Shown here in pieces: positions 35,586-44,342 of a DNA stretch of 64,000 bases (position 1 is the first letter of the stretch; each line of letters opens with the position of its first letter). The stretch lies in the NCBI RefSeq assembly GCF_000621625.1, contig NZ_JHXV01000012.1, positions 62,001-126,000 on the forward strand, given 5' to 3'. The notes under the pieces were generated by a model that worked only from the letters and a program-made list of their open reading frames with translations, was not told the origin of the DNA and searched no databases. Origin of the DNA: Crocinitomix catalasitica ATCC 23190 (lineage in GTDB: Bacteria > Bacteroidota > Bacteroidia > Flavobacteriales_D > Crocinitomicaceae). The position numbers were made by a program, and so were the translations under genes.

Positions 35586-36173
35586 TTAAATTATATATTT
35601 AAAAAAATCTAAAAGAAGGATCAAGGTAAATTGAGCAGATAACACCTCAAGAATTATTCGATAATTTGGTTTTAAACGATAAACCCCAACCATGAAAACG
35701 ATTAAAAATAGGTTAAATATTAAATCTGCATAGATAAATAAGTTATTGAATTTCAATGCTAAACAGAGCAATAGCAAAAGACTTAACCCAAGTCCAATGA
35801 AGATGTTTTTGGTCTGCTTATACAAATAAAATATAGCAATAAAAAAGAAGCTAAAATAGAGGAATAAACCGATATATGCTAGCCAATTATGATCGAGAAA
35901 GGCAACTACACCATCAAATTCGTTCCGTTCAAATAAATACCGAACAAAACCGTCTTGTAGGGTGTATGCCAATATTGCAATATTAAAACCTAATAGGTAA
36001 AACCAGTCTTTGACTTTTAAATGGACAATAAGGAAGTATAAACTGACCAAGAATAAGATACCGGCATTCAAAAAAATGGGTGTCGCAAAACCTCCTAGAG
36101 AAAACAAAGAGTTTAAACCGTAAATTAAATAAATCAATCCAATTGTGAAAACAACTTTAAATTCCTTTGTCAT
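35586..36173 (-). CDS. Polytopic membrane protein, 195 aa
   Basis: About six hydrophobic segments covering most of the length (VVFTIGLIYLIYGLNSLF, IFLNAGILFLVSLYFLIV, DWFYLLGFNIAILAYTLQ and others). No motif identifies a transporter. Only 2 bp from the start of this gene to the end of map, so it is co-transcribed with the methionine aminopeptidase. Confidence 0.65.
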   Translation of the reverse strand: MTKEFKVVFTIGLIYLIYGLNSLFSLGGFATPIFLNAGILFLVSLYFLIVHLKVKDWFYLLGFNIAILAYTLQDGFVRYLFERNEFDGVVAFLDHNWLAYIGLFLYFSFFFIAIFYLYKQTKNIFIGLGLSLLLLLCLALKFNNLFIYADLIFNLFLIVFMVGVYRLKPNYRIILEVLSAQFTLILLLDFFKYII

Positions 36174-36175
36174 AA

Positions 36176-36952
36176 TTAAGCGATACCTAAAGCCTCTTCA
36201 ATATATTTAAATGTTGATAATACTACAGGTTTTCCGTCTACTACGGCTACATCATGTTCAAAATGAGCAGATGGCTTACCATCACCAGTTAAAATTGTCC
36301 AACCGTCACTCAGTTGTTTAATTTTTTCTGTACCCATATTGATCATTGGTTCAATCGCAATTGTTAATCCGTTTTGAATACGCTTGCCTCTCCCCCTTTT
36401 TCCATAATTCGGTACTTGTGGATCTTCATGCATCGTTCTACCTAAACCATGACCAACTAATTCTCTCACCACTCCATAACCATGAGCTTCGGCATGTTGT
36501 TGAATTGCAAATCCTATATCAGACAATCTATTGCCTACTCTTGTCGCTTCAATTCCTTTATCCAAACATTCTCTAGTTACACGCAATAAATCTTTGGTTG
36601 CTTGATCAACCTCACCAACTTCAAATGTATAGGCGTGATCTCCATAAAAACCGTTTAAGATCGCACCACAGTCAACAGAAACTATATCCCCATTTTCGTA
36701 TGGTTTTGTGCTAGGAATTCCATGAACGATCTCTGCATTTGGAGAAATACAAAGCGTATTTGGAAAATCATACAAACCTAAAAAGCCTGGAATTGCACCA
36801 TGGTCACGAATACATTCTTCAGCTAGCTTATCTAATTCTAGCCCTGTAATTCCTGGTTTAATAACCTTAGCTAATTCTCCAAGTGTTTTAGAAACAACCA
36901 ATGCTGCTTGACGCATTAATTCGATCTCTTCGGCGGTTTTGTAAATTATCAT
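36176..36952 (-). CDS. map: Methionine aminopeptidase, type I, 258 aa
   Basis: Removes the first methionine from nascent proteins. Dinuclear metal site: aspartates in VDCGAILNGFYGDHAYTF, histidine in GHGLGRTMHEDPQVPN, glutamates in IAIEPMIN and FEHDVAVVDG. Length is standard for type I. It starts with the usual IYKTAEEIELMRQAA. No extra N-terminal domain. It precedes the membrane protein by 2 bp and follows sucC after a terminator-like hairpin, so it has its own promoter. Confidence 0.97.
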   Translation of the reverse strand: MIIYKTAEEIELMRQAALVVSKTLGELAKVIKPGITGLELDKLAEECIRDHGAIPGFLGLYDFPNTLCISPNAEIVHGIPSTKPYENGDIVSVDCGAILNGFYGDHAYTFEVGEVDQATKDLLRVTRECLDKGIEATRVGNRLSDIGFAIQQHAEAHGYGVVRELVGHGLGRTMHEDPQVPNYGKRGRGKRIQNGLTIAIEPMINMGTEKIKQLSDGWTILTGDGKPSAHFEHDVAVVDGKPVVLSTFKYIEEALGIA

Positions 36953-37001
36953 GAGGGCAAAATTAATTAACTTTAATCGATAATAAAATTTATCTAAACT
37001 A

Positions 37002-37035
37002 AAAACCCTGTCTTATTTGCATAAAACAGGGTTTT
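37002..37035 (-). terminator. Terminator hairpin after sucC
   Basis: AAAACCCTGT and ACAGGGTTTT form a 10-bp stem around a TATTTGCATA-type loop, 27 bp downstream of the sucC stop (37062) on the minus strand. The stem is followed by only a short T-run, so it may be weak or act in both directions. Confidence 0.6.
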
Positions 37036-37061
37036 GATATTTTTATATATTCCTTTGGAAT

Positions 37062-38273
37062 CTATTTCAATACGTCAGCAACTAAATCAGCTGCTTCCTG
37101 CAATAATACTGCAGAGTGTACATTTAATCCAGAAGCATCAATTAAAGCTTTCGCTTCAACAGCATTTGTTCCTTGTAAACGAACAATAATTGGCACTGGA
37201 ATTTCACCCATGTTCTTGTATGCATCAACAATACCTTGAGCAACACGATCACATCTTACAATTCCACCAAAAATATTTACTAAAATAGCTTTTACATTGT
37301 CATCTTTTAAGATAATTCTAAAAGCTTTTTCAACTCTTTCTGCATCAGCAGTACCACCTACATCTAAGAAGTTTGCTGGGTTACCACCTGACAATTTAAT
37401 GATATCCATTGTCGCCATTGCAAGTCCAGCACCATTCACCATACAACCTACGTTTCCGTCAAGGTTTACAAAGTTTAATCCTGCATCACCTGCTTCAACT
37501 TCAATCGGATCCTCTTCAGAAACATCGCGCATTGCTGCATAATCTTTGTGACGGTATAATGCGTTGTCATCTAAAGTTACTTTAGCATCAACAGCAATAA
37601 TTTTATCATCAGAAGTTTTTAAAACTGGGTTGATCTCGAACATTGAAGCATCACAACCAACATATGCATTGTATAAAGAATTAACGAATTTCGTCATTCC
37701 TTTAAAAGCAGTACCTGATAAACCTAAGTTAAAAGCAATTCTTCTTGCTTGAAAACCTTGTAATCCAACTTTAGGATCAACAGCTTCTTTATAAATTAAG
37801 TGCGGAGTTTCTTCAGCAACAGTTTCAATATCCATTCCACCTTCTGTAGAATAAACAATCATATTTTGTTCCTTCTCACGGTCTAAAAGTACAGACATGT
37901 AAAATTCAGACGGTTCAGAATCTCCAGGATAATAAACATCCTCAGCAATTAAAACTCTATTTACTTTTTTACCTTTTTCATTGGTTTGTTTTGTCACCAA
38001 ATGTCCACCTAAAATTCCTTCTGCCTTCTCTTTTACAAAATCAATACCTTTTGCTAAAACAACCCCGTGAGATTGTGTTTCGGTAACTAATCCTTTACCT
38101 CTACCACCTGCATGAATTTGTGCTTTCACAACAAACCACTCAGTTCCAGTAGATTTACTTAATTCTTTAGCTTTTTCTACAGCCTCTGCTGCGTTATCAA
38201 CAACAACGCCTCTTTGGATAGCTACGCCAAAACTTTCTAATATCGATTTTCCTTGGTATTCGTGTAAATTCAT
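37062..38273 (-). CDS. sucC: Succinyl-CoA synthetase beta subunit, 403 aa
   Basis: ATP-grasp enzyme that with the alpha subunit turns succinyl-CoA into succinate and ATP or GTP in the citric acid cycle. N-terminal MNLHEYQGKSILESFGV, the grasp-domain region IHAGGRGKG, and the C-terminal signatures GNPANFLDVGG and NIFGGIVRCDRVAQGIV are all present. Slightly longer than the E. coli protein. The alpha subunit gene (sucD) is not next to it, which is common in Bacteroidota. Confidence 0.96.
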   Translation of the reverse strand: MNLHEYQGKSILESFGVAIQRGVVVDNAAEAVEKAKELSKSTGTEWFVVKAQIHAGGRGKGLVTETQSHGVVLAKGIDFVKEKAEGILGGHLVTKQTNEKGKKVNRVLIAEDVYYPGDSEPSEFYMSVLLDREKEQNMIVYSTEGGMDIETVAEETPHLIYKEAVDPKVGLQGFQARRIAFNLGLSGTAFKGMTKFVNSLYNAYVGCDASMFEINPVLKTSDDKIIAVDAKVTLDDNALYRHKDYAAMRDVSEEDPIEVEAGDAGLNFVNLDGNVGCMVNGAGLAMATMDIIKLSGGNPANFLDVGGTADAERVEKAFRIILKDDNVKAILVNIFGGIVRCDRVAQGIVDAYKNMGEIPVPIIVRLQGTNAVEAKALIDASGLNVHSAVLLQEAADLVADVLK

Positions 38274-38294
38274 TTGAAGTATTTTTATGGTTCG

Positions 38295-38325
38295 TAAAAG
38301 TAATTGATATCTTTAAATTGACAAG
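38295..38325 (-). promoter_or_regulatory. Candidate sucC promoter
   Basis: On the minus strand a TTG (complement at 38322-38324) is followed after 19 bases by TACTTTTA (38295-38302), close to the Bacteroidota pair of a -33 TTG and -7 TAnnTTTG, with the last base changed. The sucC start is about 22 bases further. Confidence 0.45.
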
Positions 38326-38547
38326 GTAATTCCTTCTTTTTTGATGTTTTTTTAAGACTTTATTCAGATTACCATTTTCTCGTTATTTTTTAGTTCACCA
38401 TTTTTTTAGCCTATTTTATCCCTAGTAATCAATTCATCAAGTTCTTTTAACCAATTATCGAAAAAAATAATCAATGAGGGCTAACATAAAAAAACTTATG
38501 ATTATCTTTCGTAGAAATAAAGAATTAATCATTTAAAAAATAAAATA

Positions 38548-38808
38548 ATGAGTTATTACAAAACGATTGACGGTGTTAAATATGACGGTGAATTAATTGA
38601 ATTGGCTGACAAGTTAACTGCAGGTTCCGGAGATGGTAGAATTTCTAAAGAAGATGCTAGTCAAATTTTAGAAGCTGTTAAAGATGGTGCCAGTTATACT
38701 GACATTGAGAAAGATACAGTAAAACATTTAAGAGATAATTATAAGTGGACAGAGGCTGCTGATGAATGGTTCAGATCTGAAATCAGAAAATGGGCTGCTA
38801 CGAAATAA
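38548..38808 (+). CDS. Small EF-hand-like conserved protein, 86 aa
   Basis: Contains GSGDGRISKEDASQIL (about residues 30-45), which is close to an EF-hand calcium loop followed by an E helix, and a conserved C-terminal segment DNYKWTEAADEWFRSEIRKW. Conserved small proteins of this type occur in several phyla without assigned function. No signal peptide, so cytoplasmic. It ends 68 bp before the convergent YdcF-like gene, with a bidirectional hairpin between. Confidence 0.75.
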   Translation: MSYYKTIDGVKYDGELIELADKLTAGSGDGRISKEDASQILEAVKDGASYTDIEKDTVKHLRDNYKWTEAADEWFRSEIRKWAATK

Positions 38809-38825
38809 TTTCATATTCAGACTTG

Positions 38826-38863
38826 AAAAAAAATCCTTTGCAATTTTGTAAAGGATTTTTTTA
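38826..38863. terminator. Bidirectional terminator hairpin
   Basis: AAAAAATCCTTT pairs with AAAGGATTTTTT around a short loop, with A and T runs on both sides. It sits between the convergent 38808 and 38876 stops and can end transcription from either side. Confidence 0.75.
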
Positions 38864-38875
38864 TGCCCTACATTT

Positions 38876-39643
38876 TTAAATATATCCTTTTACCCAATAA
38901 GTTGTATACCCAATCCATTCATGGATAAGCACACCCCAGTCTGTAAAATTTGAAGCATTTGGAATGAAGTATTGATCTAATTTATAACCTCGAATTTCAC
39001 CTGTAAAATGATCGGTTGAAAAATAACCTATATTTTCAAAGCCTGCTTTTTCAAAACAAGCAATAGACCTTTTCATATGTGTTGCTGATGTCACTAACAA
39101 CACTTTCTTTAATGAAGGATAATCCTCAAGTACTTTTTTAGCCTCCACCGCATTCTCATAGGTATTTTTCGACTTTTCTTCTGTTATTATATCACTCGCA
39201 GGTATCCCCATTTGAATTAATGCAGCTTTAAACTGTGCTGCTTCTTGAAGTGATTCGTCCAGTAAATTTCCATTAGCACCTACAATCATTATCTTTTTTA
39301 CTCTTTTCTCACCATATAAATGCAAGGCTTGCCACAATCTATCCCCTCCTCTACGCAAACTTAAACGTTCTAAATTATTATCATATTCAGCCATACCTCC
39401 CAATACAATAGCCACATCATAATTCTCTATTTCACTATACTTTATTCCTTTAGATTCCCACATCCGTGCGAACTCCAAAAAGATAACTGAATTGGTGAAA
39501 AATAACATCCCAAAAATGGCCAATCTAAAGGTCCATTTCTTTAAAATTTGGCGTTTTGTGAAATAAGCCACTAAGATTAAAATGATGATCCAAGAGTACG
39601 GTTGGACTAAAAAAGAGAAAAATTTCGATAAGATGAAAAACAT
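38876..39643 (-). CDS. YdcF-like DUF218 protein, longer member, 255 aa
   Basis: Start chosen at MFFILSKFFSFLVQPY (39643), since the longer frame from 39835 overlaps the mscS start and has no signal. Two membrane segments (about 5-32 and 38-58) and then the DUF218 fold: YDVAIVLGGMAEYDN, KKIMIVGANGN, SKNTYENAVEAKKVLED and VLLVTSATHMKRSI. Relatives (ElyC, SanA) affect envelope synthesis. Paralogue of the protein at 24118. It is divergent from mscS, whose promoter lies between. Confidence 0.85.
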   Translation of the reverse strand: MFFILSKFFSFLVQPYSWIIILILVAYFTKRQILKKWTFRLAIFGMLFFTNSVIFLEFARMWESKGIKYSEIENYDVAIVLGGMAEYDNNLERLSLRRGGDRLWQALHLYGEKRVKKIMIVGANGNLLDESLQEAAQFKAALIQMGIPASDIITEEKSKNTYENAVEAKKVLEDYPSLKKVLLVTSATHMKRSIACFEKAGFENIGYFSTDHFTGEIRGYKLDQYFIPNASNFTDWGVLIHEWIGYTTYWVKGYI

Positions 39644-39668
39644 AGTCGATGAAGCTAACTGGTTTGTT

Positions 39669-39698
39669 ATTGTACGCAAATATAATACATTACCTTTG
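39669..39698 (+). promoter_or_regulatory. Candidate mscS promoter
   Basis: TTATTG at 39667-39672 supplies the -33 TTG, followed after 18 bases by TACCTTTG at 39691-39698, an exact TAnnTTTG -7 element. The ATG at 39721 is about 22 bases downstream. Confidence 0.65.
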
Positions 39699-39720
39699 TT
39701 GAAACTAAAAACAAAATAAA

Positions 39721-40590
39721 ATGCAAGAAGGAAACGAAACGATAAATGATGCTTTAAAACCTGTCGCTGATGCAAGTTCAGGATGGAGTTTTGACATGTC
39801 AACAATATGGGATAAACTAATTGAATATGGAACAAGTTTAATATTTGCAGTTGCCATTTTAGTGATTGGTTTTATGATCACAAAGAAAGTAACAAAAATG
39901 TTTAGTAAAATGCTTAAAAAGAAGGAATTTGACGCTTCTTTATCAGGATTTTTAATCAGCATGGTATCTGTTATATTAAAAGTATTAGTTGTACTTACAG
40001 CTTTAGGCCAATTAGGAATTGAAATGACTTCGTTTATTGCAATTATTGGTGCCGCTGGTTTGGCAATTGGTATGGCTTTCTCTGGAACATTAGGGAATTT
40101 TGCTGGTGGTATCATGATTCTAATTTTCAGACCTTATAAAGTAGGTGATTATATTAAAGCACAAGGTGAAGAAGGTATTGTTCAACAAATTCAAATTTTT
40201 AATACTATTATTTTAACCGTAGATAATAAAACGATTATTGTACCAAACGGCGCAATGGCAAATGGTAATATGACAAACTTTACTGAACAACCTATTAGAC
40301 GTGTTGATTTCACTGTAGGTATTGCTTACGGCGACGACTACGATAAGGCGAAAGCAGTATTAGAAAGATTCATTAAAGAAGATGATAATATTATTCAAGA
40401 TCAGGCCAACTTCATTGGCTTAGGTACACTCGCTGATTCTTCAGTGAATATCACTTTAAGAGTTTGGACTAAAACAGAAAACTATTGGGACGTATTCTTT
40501 AAAATGAATGAAAAGATTTACAAACAATTTGGTACAGAAGGTTTAAACATCCCTTTCCCGCAGATGGACGTACATGTGCACAATGCTTAA
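39721..40590 (+). CDS. mscS: MscS-type mechanosensitive channel, 289 aa
   Basis: Small-conductance channel that opens under membrane tension to release solutes after osmotic downshock. Three membrane helices (about 35-55, 78-100, 102-130), the third of which is the pore helix AIIGAAGLAIGMAFSGTLGNFAGG with its Gly/Ala packing. The beta domain follows (FRPYKVGDYIKAQGEEGIVQQIQIFNT, TIIVPNGAMANGNMTNFT). Length and layout are standard. Confidence 0.94.
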   Translation: MQEGNETINDALKPVADASSGWSFDMSTIWDKLIEYGTSLIFAVAILVIGFMITKKVTKMFSKMLKKKEFDASLSGFLISMVSVILKVLVVLTALGQLGIEMTSFIAIIGAAGLAIGMAFSGTLGNFAGGIMILIFRPYKVGDYIKAQGEEGIVQQIQIFNTIILTVDNKTIIVPNGAMANGNMTNFTEQPIRRVDFTVGIAYGDDYDKAKAVLERFIKEDDNIIQDQANFIGLGTLADSSVNITLRVWTKTENYWDVFFKMNEKIYKQFGTEGLNIPFPQMDVHVHNA

Positions 40591-40613
40591 AATTTAAATA
40601 TATTGATATGAAG

Positions 40614-40639
40614 AAGGGAGCCTAACGGTTCCCTTTTTT
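40614..40639 (+). terminator. Terminator of mscS
   Basis: AAGGGAGCC and GGTTCCCTT with a four-base loop (TAAC) and one G-T pair form a stem followed by six T. It lies 24 bp after the mscS stop and reaches the stop of the convergent glycosyltransferase gene. Confidence 0.8.
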
Positions 40640-41889
40640 CATTTCCGTTCAATTTCTCTTAACAATTCCAACTGCTCTCGCATTGATACTGATGCAGGTA
40701 ATCCGAAGGCTGATTCGAATAATAAATTAACTTCTGGATAAAGCACACGATTCTCATATTTAAAATCGCGCATAAAATGAACGAATTTAAGTACTTTAAA
40801 AGCATCAAACCATCTGAAGAACCGTTTTTGAAATGATTTTAAGTCTTTAGAATTCTTTCTTACCTCTGACAATTTCTCTTCGAATAATTGTTCCTTCAAA
40901 AAGCGTTTTAATCCTTCCTCAGCGGCAGGACTCAATTTCATATCAATATCCTCAAGACTTGTTTGATATAGTCCATCTACAATACTCACGAAGGCTTTAA
41001 GAATATTAAAAATTTCAAATTGATAAGTTAACATCGCTGTCGACTGGCTTTCTATCCAATCACCAACAGCCTTACCTGTTCCAAATGGCACACGGTCTGA
41101 AATTCGAGGAGATGGTATGATTCGTGTCGATTTTAACTCTGTAAATCCGCCTACAGCTATAATTTTATGAATAAAATAAAAATCTTCGCCCGCTTTTCGC
41201 TTATTCATTCCACCTTGTGCTTGGTAAATTTCTGAACGAACGGCCATGCTAGATCCCACTGTATGATACGCATACGGAAGGTTGCAATAATTTAAAGCTT
41301 GGTTATAATAACGTAAATGCAATTCGTACTGCATTATTCCATCATATATTTCTTGCTGAAATTCGGTACCTTCAATGGGATGCTCGTAATACACCGAACA
41401 ACCTGGGGAATTTGTATTGTACTGAAAATGATTGTTTACTTCAATTAAGAAATTCTTGTCACATGTCGCATCCGCATCAAAACAAACAATTATACCGTTT
41501 ATTTTAAGCAATTCGAATCTTGCAACAGCTTCATCCATGCCTATTTTACGCGCCAATCCTACCCCAGCATGCTTCTTAGGCAAATTCTCTTCATGAATAA
41601 ATTTAAATTGAAGTTGACTTGTATTAATTGTTGTCGCCCATGCCGAACATTCTTCGAGGGTCGCTCTATTTTTATCCTTAATTTCTTGACTATGGACTAG
41701 GCCTGCATTAATTACAGTGATCACCTCAACGGCAAAATCACCTAAATCACAAGCATATATTGATTTTAAAGACCTTAATAAATCAGGTTCGTTAAAACAT
41801 GGAATTACAATAACAAGTTTTAGATTAGGATAAGGTAAATCAGTGAACTTTGGTGATTGAAAACCAAATCTTTCGAGATAAAAATTCAT
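40639..41889 (-). CDS. Glycosyltransferase family 2, 416 aa
   Basis: GT-A fold: LKLVIVIPCFNEPDLLRSLKSI (nucleotide-sugar site), GIIVCFDADATCDKNFL with the metal-binding D-A-D motif, and KAGEDFYFI with an E-D that fits the catalytic base region. No membrane segment, so cytoplasmic or membrane-associated. The C-terminal 150 residues are helical and poorly conserved. Ten base pairs before pdxH; donor and acceptor are unknown. Confidence 0.88.
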   Translation of the reverse strand: MNFYLERFGFQSPKFTDLPYPNLKLVIVIPCFNEPDLLRSLKSIYACDLGDFAVEVITVINAGLVHSQEIKDKNRATLEECSAWATTINTSQLQFKFIHEENLPKKHAGVGLARKIGMDEAVARFELLKINGIIVCFDADATCDKNFLIEVNNHFQYNTNSPGCSVYYEHPIEGTEFQQEIYDGIMQYELHLRYYNQALNYCNLPYAYHTVGSSMAVRSEIYQAQGGMNKRKAGEDFYFIHKIIAVGGFTELKSTRIIPSPRISDRVPFGTGKAVGDWIESQSTAMLTYQFEIFNILKAFVSIVDGLYQTSLEDIDMKLSPAAEEGLKRFLKEQLFEEKLSEVRKNSKDLKSFQKRFFRWFDAFKVLKFVHFMRDFKYENRVLYPEVNLLFESAFGLPASVSMREQLELLREIERK

Positions 41890-41898
41890 TGAAAAATA

Positions 41899-42540
41899 CT
41901 AAGGGGAAATTCTAAATGAATCCCAGTTATTTTCATTTTTCTCAAAACAGATACGATCATGTAAGCGTCCTGCTCTACCTTGCCAAAATTCAAAAAAAGT
42001 TGGTTCGATAATATACCCACCCCAATGTGGAGGTCTTGGTACTTCATTTGGAAACTTCTTTTCCATCTCCGCCATTTTCTTTTCTAAAAAAGCACGATTT
42101 GGAACTTTCTCACTCTGATTTGATGTCCAAGCACCTAGTTGACTTAAGCGTGGTCTGGACTTAAAATACGCGTCTGATTGTTCTGCAGAAACTTTACGAA
42201 TTGTTCCTTCAACACGTATTTGTCGTTCTAATTCTGACCAGAAAAACAATATAGAAGCCCGGTTATTCTTTGAAATATCTACACCTTTATGACTGTTATA
42301 ATTGGTGTAAAATACAAAGCCATTTTTATCGTATTCCCTTAAGAACAAAATTCTAGAACTAGGTTGACCTGACGCTGAAACCGTTGATAACACTATATTA
42401 TTCGGTTGTACACACTTCTCAGTATAAGCAGCATCGTACCATTGTTCAAAAAGTTTATATGGATTTTGAACAAGACTTTCACTCAACGATCCTTTCAAAA
42501 AATCATTGTGCTCATTTCGTGTCTCGTCTAAATGATTCAT
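41899..42540 (-). CDS. pdxH: Pyridoxamine 5'-phosphate oxidase, 213 aa
   Basis: Start taken at MNHLDETRNEHNDFLKGSLS (42540), one base before the stop of the DUF4494 gene, which matches the usual length; the longer frame adds 11 residues with no family support. FMN-dependent enzyme that makes pyridoxal phosphate. Motifs PSSRILFLREYDKNGFVFYTN, RVEGTIRKVS, SRPRLSQLGAWTSNQS and the terminal GRAGRLHDR are all present. Likely co-transcribed with the neighbouring DUF4494 gene. Confidence 0.95.
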   Translation of the reverse strand: MNHLDETRNEHNDFLKGSLSESLVQNPYKLFEQWYDAAYTEKCVQPNNIVLSTVSASGQPSSRILFLREYDKNGFVFYTNYNSHKGVDISKNNRASILFFWSELERQIRVEGTIRKVSAEQSDAYFKSRPRLSQLGAWTSNQSEKVPNRAFLEKKMAEMEKKFPNEVPRPPHWGGYIIEPTFFEFWQGRAGRLHDRICFEKNENNWDSFRISP

Positions 42541-42541
42541 T

Positions 42542-43114
42542 TTACTCTTCTTCTTCGCTTGCGTTGAATGCAACGTTAATATTTGGAGACTTTATTTCCT
42601 CCTCTTCTTCCTCTTCAGGTTGAACGGAAACTGAAGCAGCAACTGCAGCTTCTTCTTGATATTGACTAGCATCATCATCTGTTGCAGATCCATCATAAGG
42701 GTATATCTCAACGATAGGTGTCACTGAAATCATAGGAATTTCAAAAGTAACCATCATCCCTTTTAAGCTTTCTTCAATTCTTTCGTAAGCTTCTTTAACT
42801 GAATGAGCCGAAACTAAAAAGTTATTGTTTACCTTTTTTTCTTTACCTGAATCACCATCTTCTGTGATATAAGAAACTTTACATTTATACCATACCTCAG
42901 CATCTGAATAATGAAAGATATCTGCAAACTCAGTTTTAGAAATAGAGGTTACTAAAAATTCACCACGTGTAAATTCACCAACCTCTTGATAGATTCTAGC
43001 TTCTGCGTCAGTAAACGAAATTGAATTAACCAAATAAGGTTCTGTAACTCGTTTTAATGTTCCGTCTTGAAATTCTTTTGTGAATTTTACTTTTACTGTA
43101 TACCAACTATTCAT
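42542..43114 (-). CDS. DUF4494 protein, 190 aa
   Basis: MNSWYTVKVKFTKEFQDGTLKRVTE and VWYKCKVSYITEDGDSGKEKKVNNNFLV match the DUF4494 family, a Bacteroidota cytoplasmic protein of unknown function. The last 40 residues are rich in Glu and low complexity (EEEEEEEIKSP), an addition that often varies between species. Its stop is 1 bp before the chosen start of pdxH, so the genes are coupled. Confidence 0.88.
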   Translation of the reverse strand: MNSWYTVKVKFTKEFQDGTLKRVTEPYLVNSISFTDAEARIYQEVGEFTRGEFLVTSISKTEFADIFHYSDAEVWYKCKVSYITEDGDSGKEKKVNNNFLVSAHSVKEAYERIEESLKGMMVTFEIPMISVTPIVEIYPYDGSATDDDASQYQEEAAVAASVSVQPEEEEEEEIKSPNINVAFNASEEEE

Positions 43115-43185
43115 TTCTCCAATTTATTTGGTGCAAAAATAGTAATTATAGCAGTTAAATCGGTTAGAAAATTTAGATTATTTAT

Positions 43186-44268
43186 TTAAAAATCATACAT
43201 CTTATGATTCCACCATACAGCAAAAGCAGAGACGCTATATTTCACCATTATTGTATTGCCTTGTACTCTAAATTCTTGGACTTTTTGTCTGGTAATTTCA
43301 ATCTCCTCTCCTCTAACAAACGCACTTACTCCACCCCATTTATTGATATAACCCATAATTCCACCGTCTATTTGAGGCGCAGTGACTACATCATTAAAAA
43401 TTTGATACACTTTTTCGTTGTACCATATTTTAGAGATACCAATATCTTTAAAGTAAACCATACTATCACTCACCATCACATCTTGCATGTCAAAACCTAA
43501 ATCAGAAACACGTTCTTCGCGATAAACTTTGTGCGCACCTGCTGCATCTTGATAATAAACAAAATTATTACCTGAAGCATATTGCAATGCATGTTGCGGT
43601 TCAGCATCGACAATGTATCCATTATCAAAAACTGTAAAAGTTCCGTTTTGTGGATCGTTGAAAGCAATGATATCTTGACCAGCTGAAAAATCGACAGATA
43701 AATTGGTACTTAATAATTCAGTGAATTTACCTCGCCAAAAAACAGAATAATTGCTTGCATTATCTTGATAAACAAACAAATTGGCCCCAATTTGGCTTGA
43801 ATTCATTGGGTAATCTCCAACAACCATCGCAACAGTTCTCACCTCATCTTGATAATAGTATTTTAAATAACCGCCAATATTGTCTTGAAACAGAACAATA
43901 CTATCCCCAACAGCAAATGAATTGGCATTGGTTGTTAATATATGTTTTACCCCTCTATCAAACACTCGAATTACGCCAGCTGTTTGCATAACCAATAAAT
44001 TATCGGTATTAATTAACTGCGTATAACTTTGTCCAAAAAGCGTCGACTTTCCGTCATAATGCAACATTACATCCCCTTTCGAATCGATATAACATACATA
44101 TTTATTTCCTAGAAAAACATCTGCTGTTTGTTGATAATAGATTTGTTCGAATAAACCGGCATTAAACTGATATAAGCGATTATTCGGTCCTGCAAACACA
44201 TTGATATCTTGTGCATTCAGGTTGATACTAAAAACGAGTACTAATAATAAGATAAAACTTCTATTCAT
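43186..44268 (-). CDS. Exported beta-propeller-like hypothetical protein, 360 aa
   Basis: Signal peptide (about 19 residues, ending LNAQ). The rest consists of repeating beta segments such as GNKYVCYIDSKGDVMLHYDGK, GDSIVLFQDNIGGYLKYYY and GANLFVYQDNASNYSVFWRGK, in which a FVYQD-type strand recurs about every 35-45 residues. This is consistent with a six- or seven-bladed propeller. I do not know a named family. Secreted or periplasmic; no T9SS signal visible. Confidence 0.68.
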   Translation of the reverse strand: MNRSFILLLVLVFSINLNAQDINVFAGPNNRLYQFNAGLFEQIYYQQTADVFLGNKYVCYIDSKGDVMLHYDGKSTLFGQSYTQLINTDNLLVMQTAGVIRVFDRGVKHILTTNANSFAVGDSIVLFQDNIGGYLKYYYQDEVRTVAMVVGDYPMNSSQIGANLFVYQDNASNYSVFWRGKFTELLSTNLSVDFSAGQDIIAFNDPQNGTFTVFDNGYIVDAEPQHALQYASGNNFVYYQDAAGAHKVYREERVSDLGFDMQDVMVSDSMVYFKDIGISKIWYNEKVYQIFNDVVTAPQIDGGIMGYINKWGGVSAFVRGEEIEITRQKVQEFRVQGNTIMVKYSVSAFAVWWNHKMYDF

Positions 44269-44282
44269 ATTGTAAAATTAAG

Positions 44283-44321
44283 CAAAAAAAATGCCAACTT
44301 CCATTGCATGGAAATTGGCAT
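44283..44321 (-). terminator. Terminator of the intracellular-type subtilase gene
   Basis: ATGCCAA-TTCCA and its complement TGGAA-TTGGCAT form a nearly continuous 12-bp stem (44291-44321) with one mismatched pair, followed on the minus strand by eight T. It lies 22 bp after the protease stop. Confidence 0.85.
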
Positions 44322-44342
44322 TAAAACGTTAATTATTAAATT

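Noticed and set aside
38876-39835. Longer start for the YdcF-like protein
   Set aside because: The extra 64 residues overlap the mscS gene and its promoter and have no membrane or signal logic. The start at 39643 begins directly with the membrane segment.
40600-40640. CTAACG in the mscS terminator as another copy of the accessory promoter repeat
   Set aside because: Only six bases match and they are the loop and edge of a terminator stem; no TATATTTG core nearby.
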